Below are positions 22,226 to 34,854 of a DNA stretch of 64,000 nt, in pieces. The stretch's first letter is position 1; every line of letters starts with the position of its first letter. The notes beneath the pieces are model-generated. The model worked only from the letters and a program-made list of their open reading frames with translations. It ran no database searches and had not been told where the DNA came from. A program made the translations under genes and the position numbers. This DNA comes from Thalassia testudinum. Lineage: Eukaryota; Streptophyta; Magnoliopsida; Alismatales; Hydrocharitaceae. The stretch is taken from positions 62,797,501 to 62,861,500 of the forward strand of contig JAZHRO010000012.1 in the NCBI GenBank assembly GCA_037157565.1, in the 5' to 3' direction.

Positions 22226-24333
22226 TCAGCTCCTACCCCTTGTTCTGCCTCCACCTTTGTGGTCGTCATTGTCTTTGCGAGGCGGGTAGTGATATGAATT
22301 GTGATCCCGACTGCTGCCTCGTAATAACATCATCATCTCTCTCATCTGCACTCTCTGCTGCTCCATCTCCTTCCTCTGCTCCTCCATCTCCTTTCTCTGC
22401 TCCTCCATGAATTTCTTGGCATCTTGCCAAGCTTGAGTGTATTGGTGAAACTATGAGGTGACATCATGGAGCTTTGAGTTAACATCATGGAGTTGTGTCT
22501 GCATTTGCTGGACGACAGCAGCTGTTGCTGACCCCTTCCACCGATACCAGTTGAAGATTGTCTGACTTCTCCCCCACTACAAACGAAGCCTCCATGCTCC
22601 AAAGGCATGGTGCTCCTAAAAGCCTCCTCAGGGGTCATAGGAGGGTGCTACTGAGTGTTGGAACTGGCGTCTATAGAGGAGTTAACTAAGTTCATCATTT
22701 CTTTCTACAAATTACAATAATTTATTATCATATTAAGGTAAGTATAAAAATTTAAGTAAAAATATAAATGTTACTTACATGTTTTGTCTGGTATGTCTCA
22801 TGTATCCATGTTCACCCATCGTCGGTGGTGACCTTGCTATGAGTAACCTCATACACACCAACCCAATCGAGTGTGGCACCATCATGTGAATGTGCCTGTA
22901 AATATATTTCAGAGATTTGCCGGTAATAGTTGTAATTAAAACTTTAACTAAAATAAATGAAAGTAACAAAATTATAAGGAATTACTTACATATTTGGCCT
23001 TAACTCTATCTATACTGGTTCGACTTAAACAATGGGTCTGTAGTGGAGCTTCGGCCCTATTGGCTTTGTTTCTCTTCACCTAATCTTGTATATATAACAT
23101 ATTTAATAGAGAACAATTGAATAATTTATCTCTAAATGCTATTAAAAGTAATTGTAATTACCTCTGTCTCAAGCTTATTCCAATGCTCACAGCATTCTCT
23201 CCACACATTTGCTGCTATTGTAGGAGGCACATTCCTTAATGCCTCCTCATTAGATGACATTGAATTATAATACTAAATTATAGAAATAAATTTTCAAAAG
23301 AAAATAATTAAGAAAATAATAAAAAAGAGAAATATTACAAATTTCACCTTTCTCTTCGTTGTCATCCTCCAATCATGATGTCGTCTCACAGCATAATGAA
23401 GAATGTACTTGGTGACATTCATATCGTCACCCAATCAAAGATCGCTTGTAATATTACAAATTGTATAAATGAATTAAATATTAATAAATTAAACTTATAT
23501 ATATATAAATAAATATTTATTTACCTCCATATTACGAATAACCAGCCTCTTGATCTCCTTGGAGATCGACCTCCCGTTAAAAGAACAAAGGGGTACGGGC
23601 TCCTTTACTATCCTAGACAGTCTACTAGTGAAAGGAGAATAATTTGGATCTTCTCCATCTTCGTTGATATGCACTTTGATTCTCGTCTCCCGTGGAAGGG
23701 CATCTAGATGTGCATTTCTTGTTGGAACCCTTCCTTTTTTATATTACCTAATAAGAAAAATATAAATATTAAAAATTAAAACATTATCAATGGATTTTAT
23801 TAAGATTTTACCGACAATTCATACAAGCGAAACTGGTCCCTACCTTAGCTTCAAGATCCTGCTAAGGTGGCCTCTGTACCTGAACATCGTCCTTACCCTC
23901 CTTATCCTCATCCTTGCCGCCGCTGTCACTCTCGTCCTCATCCTCGTTGTCGTCAGAGTAGTGGGTGGCAACCTCTGGCTCTGGCTCTCGCACTACATTA
24001 GTAACCACCCTCTTGCCCTTCCTTTGATACTGTCGGGCAAGATCACCTGGCCAGACATTCACGCTGCCAGATAAATGTGGGATTAGGTACCATGACAACT
24101 AGGTATGTGTGGGGAGTACTTAGAGGGATGTACTCAGGAACGGATGGGGGAGTCTGGGTGCAGGGGGGCTGAGTGGGCTATGTGCAGGGGAGCTGGGTCG
24201 GCTGGGTGCATGGTGATTGGGTGCATGGGGGCTGCGTAAGCTGCGTGCAAGGTGGTTGGGTCTCATCCCTACCCGCTGAGGTGCTCTGCTCATCCTTACC
24301 CCTATTAGCAAATTTCTTAAATTTCATCTGCAT
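22226..24333 (-). pseudogene. CACTA-1 Transposase_24-like (Ptta / TnpA-like) gene, broken
   Basis: Minus-strand exons can be followed from an ATG at 24333. The first has an N-terminal TQPPCTQ-type repeat (24290-24130), with one in-frame TAG, then an acidic stretch (SDDNEDEDESDSGGKDEDKE, about 23960-23880). Later exons read GRVPTRNAHLDALPRETRIK (about 23720) continuing to KEIKRLVIRNME, a segment with VWRECCEHWNKLETEV (about 23200), and AHSHDGATLDWVGVYEVTHS (about 22880). The end is a coiled-coil, EEQRKEMEEQRKEMEQQRVQ, finishing near 22226. This matches the plant Transposase_24 layout. In CACTA elements this protein binds subterminal motifs and aids transposition. Stops and frameshifts are scattered. 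The CACTA-2 homologue is at 48797-50856. Confidence 0.78.
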
Positions 24334-25015
24334 AGACATTAAAAAAAAATAGTATTTGTATAAATTTTAAGAAATAAATAAATAAAAATAAAAAAATCTG
24401 AAAAAAATTCAACAGAGCTTCCCCTATATTATGGATATTTTTCAAAATCCTGTAAAAAGGAAATGACACATTCTACATGGTATAAAATCACACATTCTAC
24501 AGTAAAACATAAACATAAACATAAATATAATGGAACCTTCAAAATATAAACATAAACGTAATGAATGAAAAAAACACTTTAAATATTATTCCAACATAAA
24601 CATAAACATAAAAGTAATTGGTTTTCTTTTTCCAAACCATTGTTTTATTAGAGAAGTTAATTTGGGTTATATACTCCTAAATGATGATTACTAGCCATTT
24701 TCATATGACATTTTCCTATCCCTAATTATGAAAACTTACCATAAATCGATAAATTTATATAAATAGATTGGATTTTTTAAGCTGACAACACGAGCCCAGA
24801 AGAAATATCGTGTTGCCCACAAATATCTTTCACTTCTCCACGAATTTCTCCACTTTTTCAGTCTTCTCCTCCATGACCACAACACCATACTTTGATGGCT
24901 CATCCAACTGCATTGTTGCAAGCATAGAGATGGGACTTTTTTTTTTTTGAAAAGGGCATGGAAATGGGAAAATATGATATAAGAAGAAGGCATCAATGTT
25001 GTAAAGATAATTACC
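24334..25015. other. Spacer between the two CACTA-1 genes
   Basis: This AT-rich stretch separates the transposase end (25016) from the Transposase_24-like start. It contains A-rich runs and a repeated ACATAAACATAAA motif near 24510-24610. No gene is recognised; the minus-strand open frame 24736-25038 is an incidental extension. Confidence 0.5.
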
Positions 25016-28000
25016 TTACATATCAATATCCATTGCATCTACACCAACTTCTGGTAACTGTTCTTGATAAGCATCTACTTCTACGTCATTTTCGACATCT
25101 TTTTGCACGTCAAAATATTCACGTATAATTGTCCGTACGGGTATAATCCATCCATTTCTACTGTTGTCAAGGACATAGAAAACTTCAAGTACTTGACATG
25201 CTAATTTAAATGGTTCTAAAGAATGAAGAATTTGATAATTCTTATTCAAACTTAAAAAATCGTGCTTCTTATCAAGTTTGAATCCAATGCCTTCTTTAAA
25301 TACGTTGAACTAATTACACTTGTAAAGGACAACTCTACGGTCGTATCTGAAGCTCATCTCAACGATTTCTTCGATATGTTGGTAGTAGCCATCACAACCA
25401 GTGTTCAAAATGCAATTAACAACAACACCAGCATGCTGCGTGGCTTTCGTATCATCTATGGATTTTATCCTAAATCTGAATCCATTTATAATGTAACCTA
25501 AATGGTAATGTCTATAACTCAACGATTGATCCGATATTATGTCGAAGTCTTCCAACCATCGTGGGTCATTCTCTTCTTTCATTTGCATAACATGTTCTTT
25601 AAACCACTCAAGAAAGTCAACCTCGCGTGTTTTTGGATGTGAACACTCCTTAAATTCATTATAAAAAGCATCAACTTCTGGAATCCGCTTAAGAATATAT
25701 AAGTGAGCTAGACATCGATCGATTTCAGAGATTGATTTGTGCTCTGTGTGGAGGATAGACCTTCCTGGAATATCAAATATGGAAAGACAATCTTCACCGT
25801 TCTCATTGTACCCCCCATCATAATTTCTCTGTAATCGATTAAATTGATTGTCTATCTCATTCATATACATGGTACAGAAGTTAATTAACTCTTTTACAAG
25901 ATATCCTTCCACAATAGATCCTTCAGGCTTAGCCTTATTTAACACATAATCTTTAATTTTCTTCAATAACTGTTCAACCAGATACATCCATCTGTATTGC
26001 ACAGGCCCAGCAACTTTGGCTTCATTTATAAGATGCAGAGTTAAAGGAACTATGACATTAAAGAACGTCGGAGGAAATATCTACTTCATTTTACATAATG
26101 TGATGACTATTTGCTTATCCCAATACTGTAATAAATTAGAATGTACAGTTTTTGAACAAATAGCTTTGAAATATCGGCTCATCTTTGTAATTGAATCCAC
26201 AACTGGATCAGGTAGCACTCCACGAATAGCAAGTGGGAATAAGACTTGCATGTAAACATGACTGTCGTGACTCTTTAACCCAGTAATTTTCTTTTGAGCG
26301 TCATTTACACATCGAGAATGTTGTGAAGAATAGTCATTTGGCACCTGTACTTCTTTCAAAAAGGTGAAAACTTTCTCTCGTTGATCATTGTTTAAGTTAT
26401 AAATGATTTCCAAAAGGTCATAACTACCGTCTTCTTTTTCAATAACATGTAACTCTGGACGAATGTCTAAAGTTATCATGTCTTTTCTCATTTTCACTGT
26501 ATCCTTTAGGCTATCAATTAAATTGAACACATTCAAAATGTTATCCATGATATTCTTCTCAATATGCATCACATCAAGATTATGTCGAATAATTAAATCT
26601 TTCCAATATGAGAGTTCTGTGAAGAAAATGCACTTCTTTTTAAAACCCATACATTTCAAATCTATTTGATCTTTCTTAAATAGACGACCTAATCGTATGT
26701 TGCCAAGCTATTGTAATTTCTCCATTATTTGAAAATTTGACAACCTTATTAAATTTTTACTTAGCTTATTTCTCAGATTCCTAGAAGAATACCGACAACT
26801 TTTACCGTCAAACTTGTCCTTAAACACTACAGTTCGCCATCTATACTCAACTGGCAAGAACCTACACTGTCCGAAATAATAGAACTTGTTGCTTTCAGGT
26901 AGTCGAAGATGCTGAGTATCATCCATACATACTGAACAAGCAAACTTTCCCTTTGTACTCTATCCCGATAAATTTGCATATGCAGGGAAGTCATTAATGG
27001 TTGATGGGAACACCATCATGAGCCCTAACTAGCTCATTTTGACCCAATTGAGAGAATAAATGCTCCTACATAACCAACTAAAGGTCCTAATTCATTGCAT
27101 AACCTTTCTGAGAGAAAAAATAAGAAACTAGGGGTAAACTGTAATTTTACCAATGCAGTACAATAACGGATTTTCTCAAGGGCTAAACAAAGGTCAAAGC
27201 ATCTTAATAAGATAATAAGTGGGTTGGATTTAACAGAAAAGGGTTTGTGTGTATTCTATGAATTAAATGACTTCTCGAAACCTTAAAACAGACCCACTTG
27301 ATTAACCAAGGTTCTGCTTAGGATAAAATTCACTTAAATCCTCTAAAAATCATAAAAAAATATTTTCTAGGGTTTATACCCTTCAATTTGTTCATTAGAA
27401 CCCATCTTGATCTATAATGGGGTCTCAGACAGATATTTGCCATAAATTGGGTTCTTGCATAAGTTTCCCAGTCAAATGAGGTCAAACCCAAAATCCAACT
27501 TCACCATTAGATTCCTTAGGTCCAAATTAGGTTTGTACCAAAATTTGGGCCTAAGATGAGTTTGCCTTGCCTTAGTTTGCAAAAAGGTCCAACCTGATTA
27601 CATTTCTATCCCTAACTTTCAAAAACCCTTACATATAGCCCCCTATCTTCATCATCATTTTCGCAATTAGGTCCCTCCATCGTTATAGCGAAGGAATCCT
27701 ATAACGGCGAGCTTTGGAAGGAGAGTTCTCCCTGATTGCTCAGAGAATCTCTTCCAAAATTGGAAGAGAGATTCTCTGCAAAGTTCTCTCTCGTCTGAAC
27801 CCTCATTTGATCCCTGATTCTTTCCCAATCTCTCATGCGAACGCGTGAGAGATATGGGTATCCTAACAGCTTCCAACTTCGGCGAGATTTCCTTGCTTGG
27901 GAAGCTTGCTTCCCAAGCCCTAACCGCCGGAGCTCTATTTAAAGGAGCCAAGACCTCTCTGATCTCCTCACGCTCAAATTCGGCTGCGAACACCCCTAAT

Positions 28001-31000
28001 TCCTCTCTTCCCTTCACAGCCATAGGTTCCTCGACGTCCGGTGACCTCTCCCGCTCGTCCTCGCCGTTCGACCGCCATACCTACGGCGGATTACCCCTCC
28101 TTGACTTCGTCCGCGCCTCGCCATACTCGCAGGCATCTCCCTCTCTTCGTCCTCGCCGATCTCCACTCATTGGAGCCACTCTTCGTCTCCGACGTCGACC
28201 ATACCAGACTCGACGCCTCCACTCACCCCCATCGTCTCTTCACCTCCAAGATAAGCTTCCTCTCCCCTCTACATTCTTCTCCACCCTTTATTCTTCAAAA
28301 CTAACCACTGCCAACCTCCATCACCTCCATCCCTTCCATCTCCGACCACAAACTCCGGCGAGGCCGCTCCACCTCCACAGGCCATCCCGACCCTCTCCGA
28401 CAAGCCCATAAGCCTCCCCGCACTCCACTGAACACTTCCCCTCACTCCACTCACTGCGCCACTCGCTCACGCACCTCACCGTACACACCCACACCTTCGC
28501 ACACGGTGTGCCATAGACACGCTCGCACAGGCACCCCACACCACGCCAACCACCCCGGCATCTTCGCCGTGCTCCGGCGACCCTTTCTAAACATTTTGAC
28601 GTGGCCGCAAGGCTGTGCTAGTGATTTCAGGTTCAGCCACCGACCGCCATTACTGCCAAGCTTGAAGCAAGCTTCAAGCCACTCCAGGTCGCACTCTACT
28701 CCAGGAGAGATCCCCAGGCGGTGTGGATTTTAGGCATGCACGCTTCCAAGCCTTTGATTGGTGTCGAAGGACTCTGCAGCCTCGCCAATTGAAGAAACCA
28801 TCTACCGCTGCTGCACGCGAACGAAGGTGGGACATTTAGTCCCACCTTGGAAGTGGAAGGCTGCTTGTGTACGCGTAAAGGGAAAAAGTGTTAGAGGCTT
28901 ATCGCCTCCAGCACTGAGGGTGAGGTCCTCCTCCCCCCCTCCCATGGACTCGTCCACGATATAGCTCGCTGACCTGACCACGACCCGACTACCCGACCTA
29001 TTCACTCCGCGCTCACCACACACATTGGTGAGCCTAGACCCGGGTCTGAGTTAGGTCCGATTACCCGACCGGTTAAAGGCTCTGGGAGAGCGGCTCTGAA
29101 ATAGAAAAGAGAGAAAGAGAGAAGAGAGCTACGCGGGGGAAGGGGGGTTTTGCTTTGAGAAGTTTACCTTCGACAGTTAGTCGAAGTCAGAGAAAGATCA
29201 AGGCTGAAGGAAGAAGGGAAGAAGAAGAAGAGAAGGCCAACACAGCTCAAGGCCAAGGTAGAAAAAAGAAGAAGAAGAAGCAAAGGAAAAAGGCAAATCT
29301 AAAGGAAGAGAAGGCCAAAGACAAAGAAAGAAGAAGAAGAAGCCAAAGAAAGAAGAGAAAGAAGAAGAGGGCTCGCAAAGACAGAGAGTGACAGAGAAAA
29401 GAAAGAGAAGGATTGGAATTCAGACAGAAGCCAAAGAAGAAGAAGGAGGAAGGAGAAGAGAAAAGCAATCAGACACTTTAAGTCGTCTGATTAAAGAATC
29501 AGATAACATATTTTAGCCTCATTGCATATTTTTACATTGAATCATTTGGTAATATTGTAGGAGTATTTTGGTGATCTACATCACCATTTTACTCCCATAT
29601 TTTTGCACTCTGACACAGCTACTATTACAATTTCTTTCAAGTTTAAACTGTGATCTTGATTTCTAAATACCAATTTGCTCCCTGTGTTCGACCTCGAAAA
29701 TCTTTTCAAGTAATAAAATTATATCTATTGTGAACGCTTTTTCGACTGTACTACAACACAATACATTTAAATACCGATTCAGCGCTCTCAACAATGGTCC
29801 ACAATAATGCAGCATGCATATAAAGAATTCTTTTCTGCGTGCATCATATGTACGAATGTCGTTTACACCACAACAGTTTCAGTTCATCTATCAATGGTTA
29901 AAGATAAACCTCAATTGTATTTCCTGGCTGCTTTGGACTAGGGATGATGAGGGTCAACATCATAAACGACGATTGCATACAAAGCCACGCAGGTAAGTTG
30001 TATGTTACCATCATGACTGACAAAATTGAATAGGATGGGTATGTTCTTGGAAGGATTAAACCCATCACTTGCAAGACCTAATCTAACATTCCTTGCATCC
30101 TCTGCAAATGCTCAATGACTGCTGTGAAACATTTTCCACTCTTCTGAATCTAGAGGATGACGAATGCGACCATCTCATGACATATTATCTTTATGCCATG
30201 TCATCAAATTTACAGTTCTATCTGAAATAAAAAGGCGTTGAAGCCTAGAAATCAATGGAAAGTAGCGTAGAACCTTTTCCGGCTATTTTTTGGCCCTTGT
30301 ATTTAGTGGATTTTCCACTTTAAATCTCTCAACACCACATTATGGATAACTACTCAACTCTACATATTCATTTCTGTATAACACAATCATTTGGACAAGC
30401 GTCAATTTTCTCGCAATTTAAATCAAGTCGACGAATCTATTTCTTTGCTTCATACCATGTCTTTGGAAAACCTTTAGAATCATTTAAAAGCTCTCCAATG
30501 AATTCAAGCACCTCGGACATCAATTTAGAGGTTCTCTATTCATAACCTTCATCCGAAATAACTTCAAAAGAAATGACAACTTGGAAATTAATGTGATACC
30601 GGGAATAATAGGTTCCTCCGCTACCTTAATAGCATCATAAAATTGATTACAAGTTTCCCCACTGGTCGAATCTTCAACTCCTACTATCATCTTATCAAGC
30701 ATTTCATCGATGTCATCAGCTTCAATGTCAACAGTTGTCCCATCGAAATCTATCAGAGATCGTATGTCATCCTCTGCCTGATCTTCTCTATGAGCAATCC
30801 AGTTAGTATAATCCTGCCACCAACTGTTGCAAATTGTTTGCTCGTATACTATGTTCCTATCATGTGAATACCCATTCAAGCACCTCCTATATGGGCAAAA
30901 TATCCTGTCCAACTTATCTTCTCATCTGAATGACTTCTTATCGTCATGAAATGCCTAATCAAAGAACTCTCTCACTAGATTCTTGTATCAAGAGTAATCT

Positions 31001-31032
31001 GAGTTCCTCAAACTAATCCAAAACTTATCCAT
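25016..31032 (-). pseudogene. CACTA-1 transposase (tnpD type), interrupted by LTR A4
   Basis: The start is an ATG at 31032 (DKFWISLRNSDYS). The transposase-associated zinc region follows, with IFCPYRRCLNG where the family has CPCxxC. Next comes LISKLSFLLKLFRMKVMNRE (30520-30912) and a decayed Transposase_21 region to 29799. LTR A4 then interrupts, and the frame resumes at 27001 with NDFPAYANLSG and MDDTQHLRLPESNKFYYFGQ. Downstream are LIIRHNLDVMHIEKNIMDNI (26081-26659), a DUF4218/DUF4216-like C-terminus (YVLNKAKPEGSIVEGYLVKE, 25310-26002) and an end at 25016. The protein would cut and join element ends in the nucleus. It carries at least several stops besides the 2.8 kb insertion. Confidence 0.9.
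27002..29793 (+). mobile_element. Solo LTR, family A, copy A4 (2792 bp) inside CACTA-1 transposase
   Basis: It begins TGATGGGAACACCATCA and ends AGCGCTCTCAACA, flanked by a perfect 5 bp TSD, ATGGT, at 26997-27001 and 29794-29798. TATTTAAAG lies at 27936-27944, 934 bases from the tip. A perfect hairpin, AAGGTGGGAC / GTCCCACCTT with loop ATTTA, lies near 28825-28850. A purine-rich tract occupies 29170-29465, and the U5-type CCCTGTGTTCGACC lies near 29681-29694. Removing it and one TSD restores the ALLWT...NDFPAY reading of the transposase. The 188-residue open frame at 27845-28411 is low complexity and not conserved in other copies. Confidence 0.93.
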
Positions 31033-31039
31033 AATAATC

Positions 31040-32414
31040 TAAAAAAATGAAATAAAACCACCCATTAATTATAATTAATTTGATTTCATAACAGTATTTG
31101 TATTTTGATTAAGATTTTCACTTAATAGCCCATCCTTGAAGATTTGATCATAACGTTAATTATTACATATAACTGGTGTCTGGAGAAATTTCGGCAGCAT
31201 CTCCTCGTACTTCTCCAGTATACCTCCTAAGACTAACCTTAACTACATTCCCAATAACTTTTATTTAAGGGTGCATTAGCAACGTAGATAAGATCAATTG
31301 GTATACCGGAGAAGAGTGAAAAGATACTACCGAAATTCCTCTAGACATCGGTTCCATGTAACAAGTAATCCTAAGTTGTGATCAAATCTTCAAGGACCCC
31401 CTTTTGTTCAAAACTTCTCTGAACAAAGGACGACGACTCTTATGGCATGCTATAAAGACAAAACTTCGTGAATGTAAGTGAGGTATACAAACACTTCTCA
31501 TTGTCTCTATAACATGATCATAAGTGTCGATGAGCAAGTATTTTGACTCGATTATCCCCTCCCAAAACCTGAAACCTAAGAGTTAGAATACCTATTGTTT
31601 GGCCTCAAGTGCATCTAGATTTATGCAAGTATGTGTACCTACAAATTCATTAAAAGAATAAAATTTACAATAAAAACATATAATTATATACAAAATAAAG
31701 ATAAATTCTTCCTCTCTTTCCCTCCTCTCCCTGTCTTACCACTTCCTTTCTACTCTCTTTCTCTCTTCTCCCTACCCTCTCTCTCACCCTTCCCTTCATT
31801 TATATTCTTCTTTATGCATCTCTCTCCCTCTTCTTCATCTCTTGTCTATTTATTTATCATGTCTTTCCTCTCTTCTCCCTGTCCTTCTCCTCCTTCCCTT
31901 CATTAATTCATATTCTTCTTTATTCATCTCTTTCCCTCCTCTTCCTCTCCTACTCCATCTCATTTCACTTTCTCTCTTTTCTCTCATTACTTCTTCCAGA
32001 CTTCTTAAATTCATAAAAATTTTCACAGATGAAATACAATCAAATAAACATTAAGAAATAAGCATCAAGTGGGCACACCCCACATTCATTAAAACATTCA
32101 CACCATGATATCATCAAGTGGGTTCACCCCACATTCTAAACCTGGCTATGTAGGTACACCTCACATTCTAAACCTAATTAAGTGAGCACACCCCACATTT
32201 ATTTACAAATTAATTAACTTAATTTGATATACCTCAACGCAGCATGTGAATCAAAGAGAGGTGTTTGATAATCAACGTAAGATACCTGAATTAAATTATA
32301 AAATTTTATAAGCAAAAATTTTTTTAAAAAATTACATAAATTTAATTAACAACGTTGGGAGGGGGAGGTACTACCAAGGGGATAGGGGAAGGGGGGGGAG
32401 GGGGAGAGGGGGAA
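31040..32414 (-). repeat. CACTA-1 5' leader with short hairpin repeats
   Basis: Upstream of the transposase start, 32060-32200 holds four spaced copies of a motif like AAGTGGGCACACCCCACATT, each an imperfect palindrome. A CT-rich tract on plus (31700-32000) and a G-rich tract (32350-32414) follow. The region 31130-31470 is homologous to 42100-42480 of CACTA-2, so it belongs to the element. No gene is present. Confidence 0.7.
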
Positions 32415-34854
32415 TGTTACGACCCAATCCCAGATCCCTACAGGATCTGAACGGCTCACCTCGACTAATCCCAAGACCCAGTCGTCCAACGAGAAATAAC
32501 CAAATAACATGCATCAATCCATCTACCACTCAGTACAGTAGCTAAGCAGAAGGAAATTGGCACAAAAGGAGAAACATAACAGTAATACTAAAATATTACA
32601 TGCCTTCAAGAACAGGAATACAGCCATCACAATAAAACTAGTACAAATAGAGAACATAACGGAGAAGTACTGAAAATATAACTATAAGAGCTCACTACAA
32701 CTGGTAGTAGAAACTATGGCTGAGCTCAACTAGGCCCAGCGTCCAGCCGGTGGCTTGGGTTGCTCAAATCCCTGACCTGTACAAAGTTATATATCTGGAG
32801 TCAGCTAACGCTGAGTGGAGTGGTGGCTAAAACATAAAATGCATTTAACAGGTAGTTTAACATATTACTTTCCGATCCAAATTATCTTATAACGATTTTT
32901 TGCGTAGAGATCTCTAATTAGGGTCCATCACATTACTTAATCATCTTGTTCCCTAAAGGAACGATTTTGCTTGCAGTTTTCCCGTGATGTAGGATGCACA
33001 CGTGGCACTCTCCGTGCCAGGAGAGTCCCTCCGTGGTAGTCCTACACCCGGTCTACCACCCCGAGGTCATGGTTGTGACGTAGCGATGACTACGACACAC
33101 GTGATAAGCACGCGAGTAGCTACCCCACACTAGCAAGCGATCAGTCGTTTCAGCTAGCAGGTACGCTCAAACGTACAGTACGAAATAGCACAGGGCCTTG
33201 CCCTCTGGTAACAAAACAGGAGTCTTGCCCCTCCACAGTCCGCGTACCCTCGTCCGACTATCTCAATTTGCCCAACGAGCTAACAAGAGTCAATGTAGGG
33301 TGGCCATGACTAACCCCAAGCCCCCTAGGATGGCTAGCTCCCCCCTACACTAAGTAGCTTACCTTGGTACCACATACGCGAGGGCCAACAGGAGTCGACG
33401 TAGAGTGGCCAAACTCATCCCGAGGCTCAACCCAAGGGTGGCAAGCTCCCCTTACACTATAAGAGATAGTTGCTCTCTTCGGTACTACGTACATGAAGGT
33501 CAGCTCACTTCCCTTAACGGCCGCCCGTGGGCGGTAGTTCCAGAACCATCCGGTTCTCCATGCTTCCGTATTCTTGTCTCATTCTAAATTCCCTGTAGGG
33601 TTTGTACATGACTTTCCATTTATCCAGTTTAATATATATAGAACAAGCAGCTCAATCATAGTGCAGGTTTGTTCGTAATTTGGTTCATTGCAGATAATAC
33701 ATACAGCTCATGATTTACTCAATTATTCACATGCACTTTTCTCTAGCCCTAGTGTTCATATCACAATCTAGGGTTCAATTGGACAGCTGTATTCTAGAGC
33801 ATACGTTTATTTCTTCCTATGATTCATCTCACATCCTAGGTTTTAACTAATTGCAAGCATTTTATTTAACTTGGAGAATTAGTTAGAGCCACTCTACCAA
33901 GATAACCGGGTGGAATGGGGGTTCATACAGCAGCTCCCGACGTCTCCGTAGGTCGCGTACACTCGACGGATTGGAGACCTAAGACATGGATTGACAGGTC
34001 AAAAAGGGTTCAAGTGCTACAGACAAGGTACCATTACATGGAGAAAAATGTATGGGAAACAAAGACATTTTGTTTACGGAAAACTGACATCGTTTGGGCC
34101 TTGTACGGGCCTAAAAACATGAGGTCTGACAGAAATTAGACGCTGGGAGAGATCCCAGATGTCTTAAACCAACTCTCAAGCATACCACTCTTGGGGCGCC
34201 TCTATCAGACGTTTGGAACGCAGTGCCGACGTCTGGGGGTCCTGTCAAATATCTGAAGATGCACCCGGACGTCTAAAACCACCTCGGTCCTCGCTCTGCC
34301 GAGCCTCCCAACCTCTGACACATGCGTACGCATTGTCAAGACTCAACAGATAAATAGCAGAAAAAGTAAATCTCTACCAGATGTCTCATAATACCTTCGG
34401 ACGTCCTCCCCAATGTCTGGAGGTCACTTCAGACGTCTGATTCCGCGGAAAAATGACTTCTGCGAAACTACTCTAGGCTCTCCTCACCGCAGACGCTACA
34501 GCAGAGCAACACGGCTCCCTCTGCTCTCGTGCTCAGACCCGCTCTCCACTCTCCGCTTGCTCTCTCTCCGACTCCCTACTCTCCTCTTGCTCAGCTGTGA
34601 TGGTGTGAGACGGAGAGGAGGAGGAGGAGGAGGGGGGTTTATAAAGGGAGAGGAGGTGTGGGCATCGTAGGGAGTGGTGCGAGGTGTGGGTGATGGTTGT
34701 TGCAGGGGAAGGAGCGGTGAGGCATGGGCGACGGAGTGGCGTGCTCATGGTACATGCTGAAAGAAAACGTATTTTTAGATGTCTAGCTCTCTCCTCAGAC
34801 GTCTGGGGAACATTCCATAAGTCTTAAGGGACTAAAAGGTGACGGGTCGTTTCA
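32415..34854 (-). mobile_element. Solo LTR, family D, copy D1 (2440 bp) in the CACTA-1 leader
   Basis: It begins TGTTACGACCCAATCCC and ends GGGTCGTTTCA. The flanks GGGAA (32410-32414) and GGGAG (34855-34859) form a 5 bp TSD with one mismatch. On the minus strand a TTTATAAA box lies at 34638-34645. The outer part carries several AGACGTCTG-type motifs (34130-34440 and about 34797). It is related to D2 (53078-55775) in the opposite orientation, sharing the GGGTCGTTACA-type end and a segment rich in GCCCCTCCACAGTCCGCG-like sequence. No coding capacity is recognised. Confidence 0.82.

Noticed and set aside
27845..28411. 188-residue plus-strand open frame
   Set aside because: It falls in the transcribed part of solo LTR A4, is Ser/Pro/His/Leu-rich, and the equivalent frames in A1, A2, A3 and A5 are not conserved.
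29155..29391. Lys/Glu/Arg-rich 78-residue frame resembling a nuclear protein
   Set aside because: It comes from the purine-rich tract of LTR A4 (GAA/GAAGA repeats).
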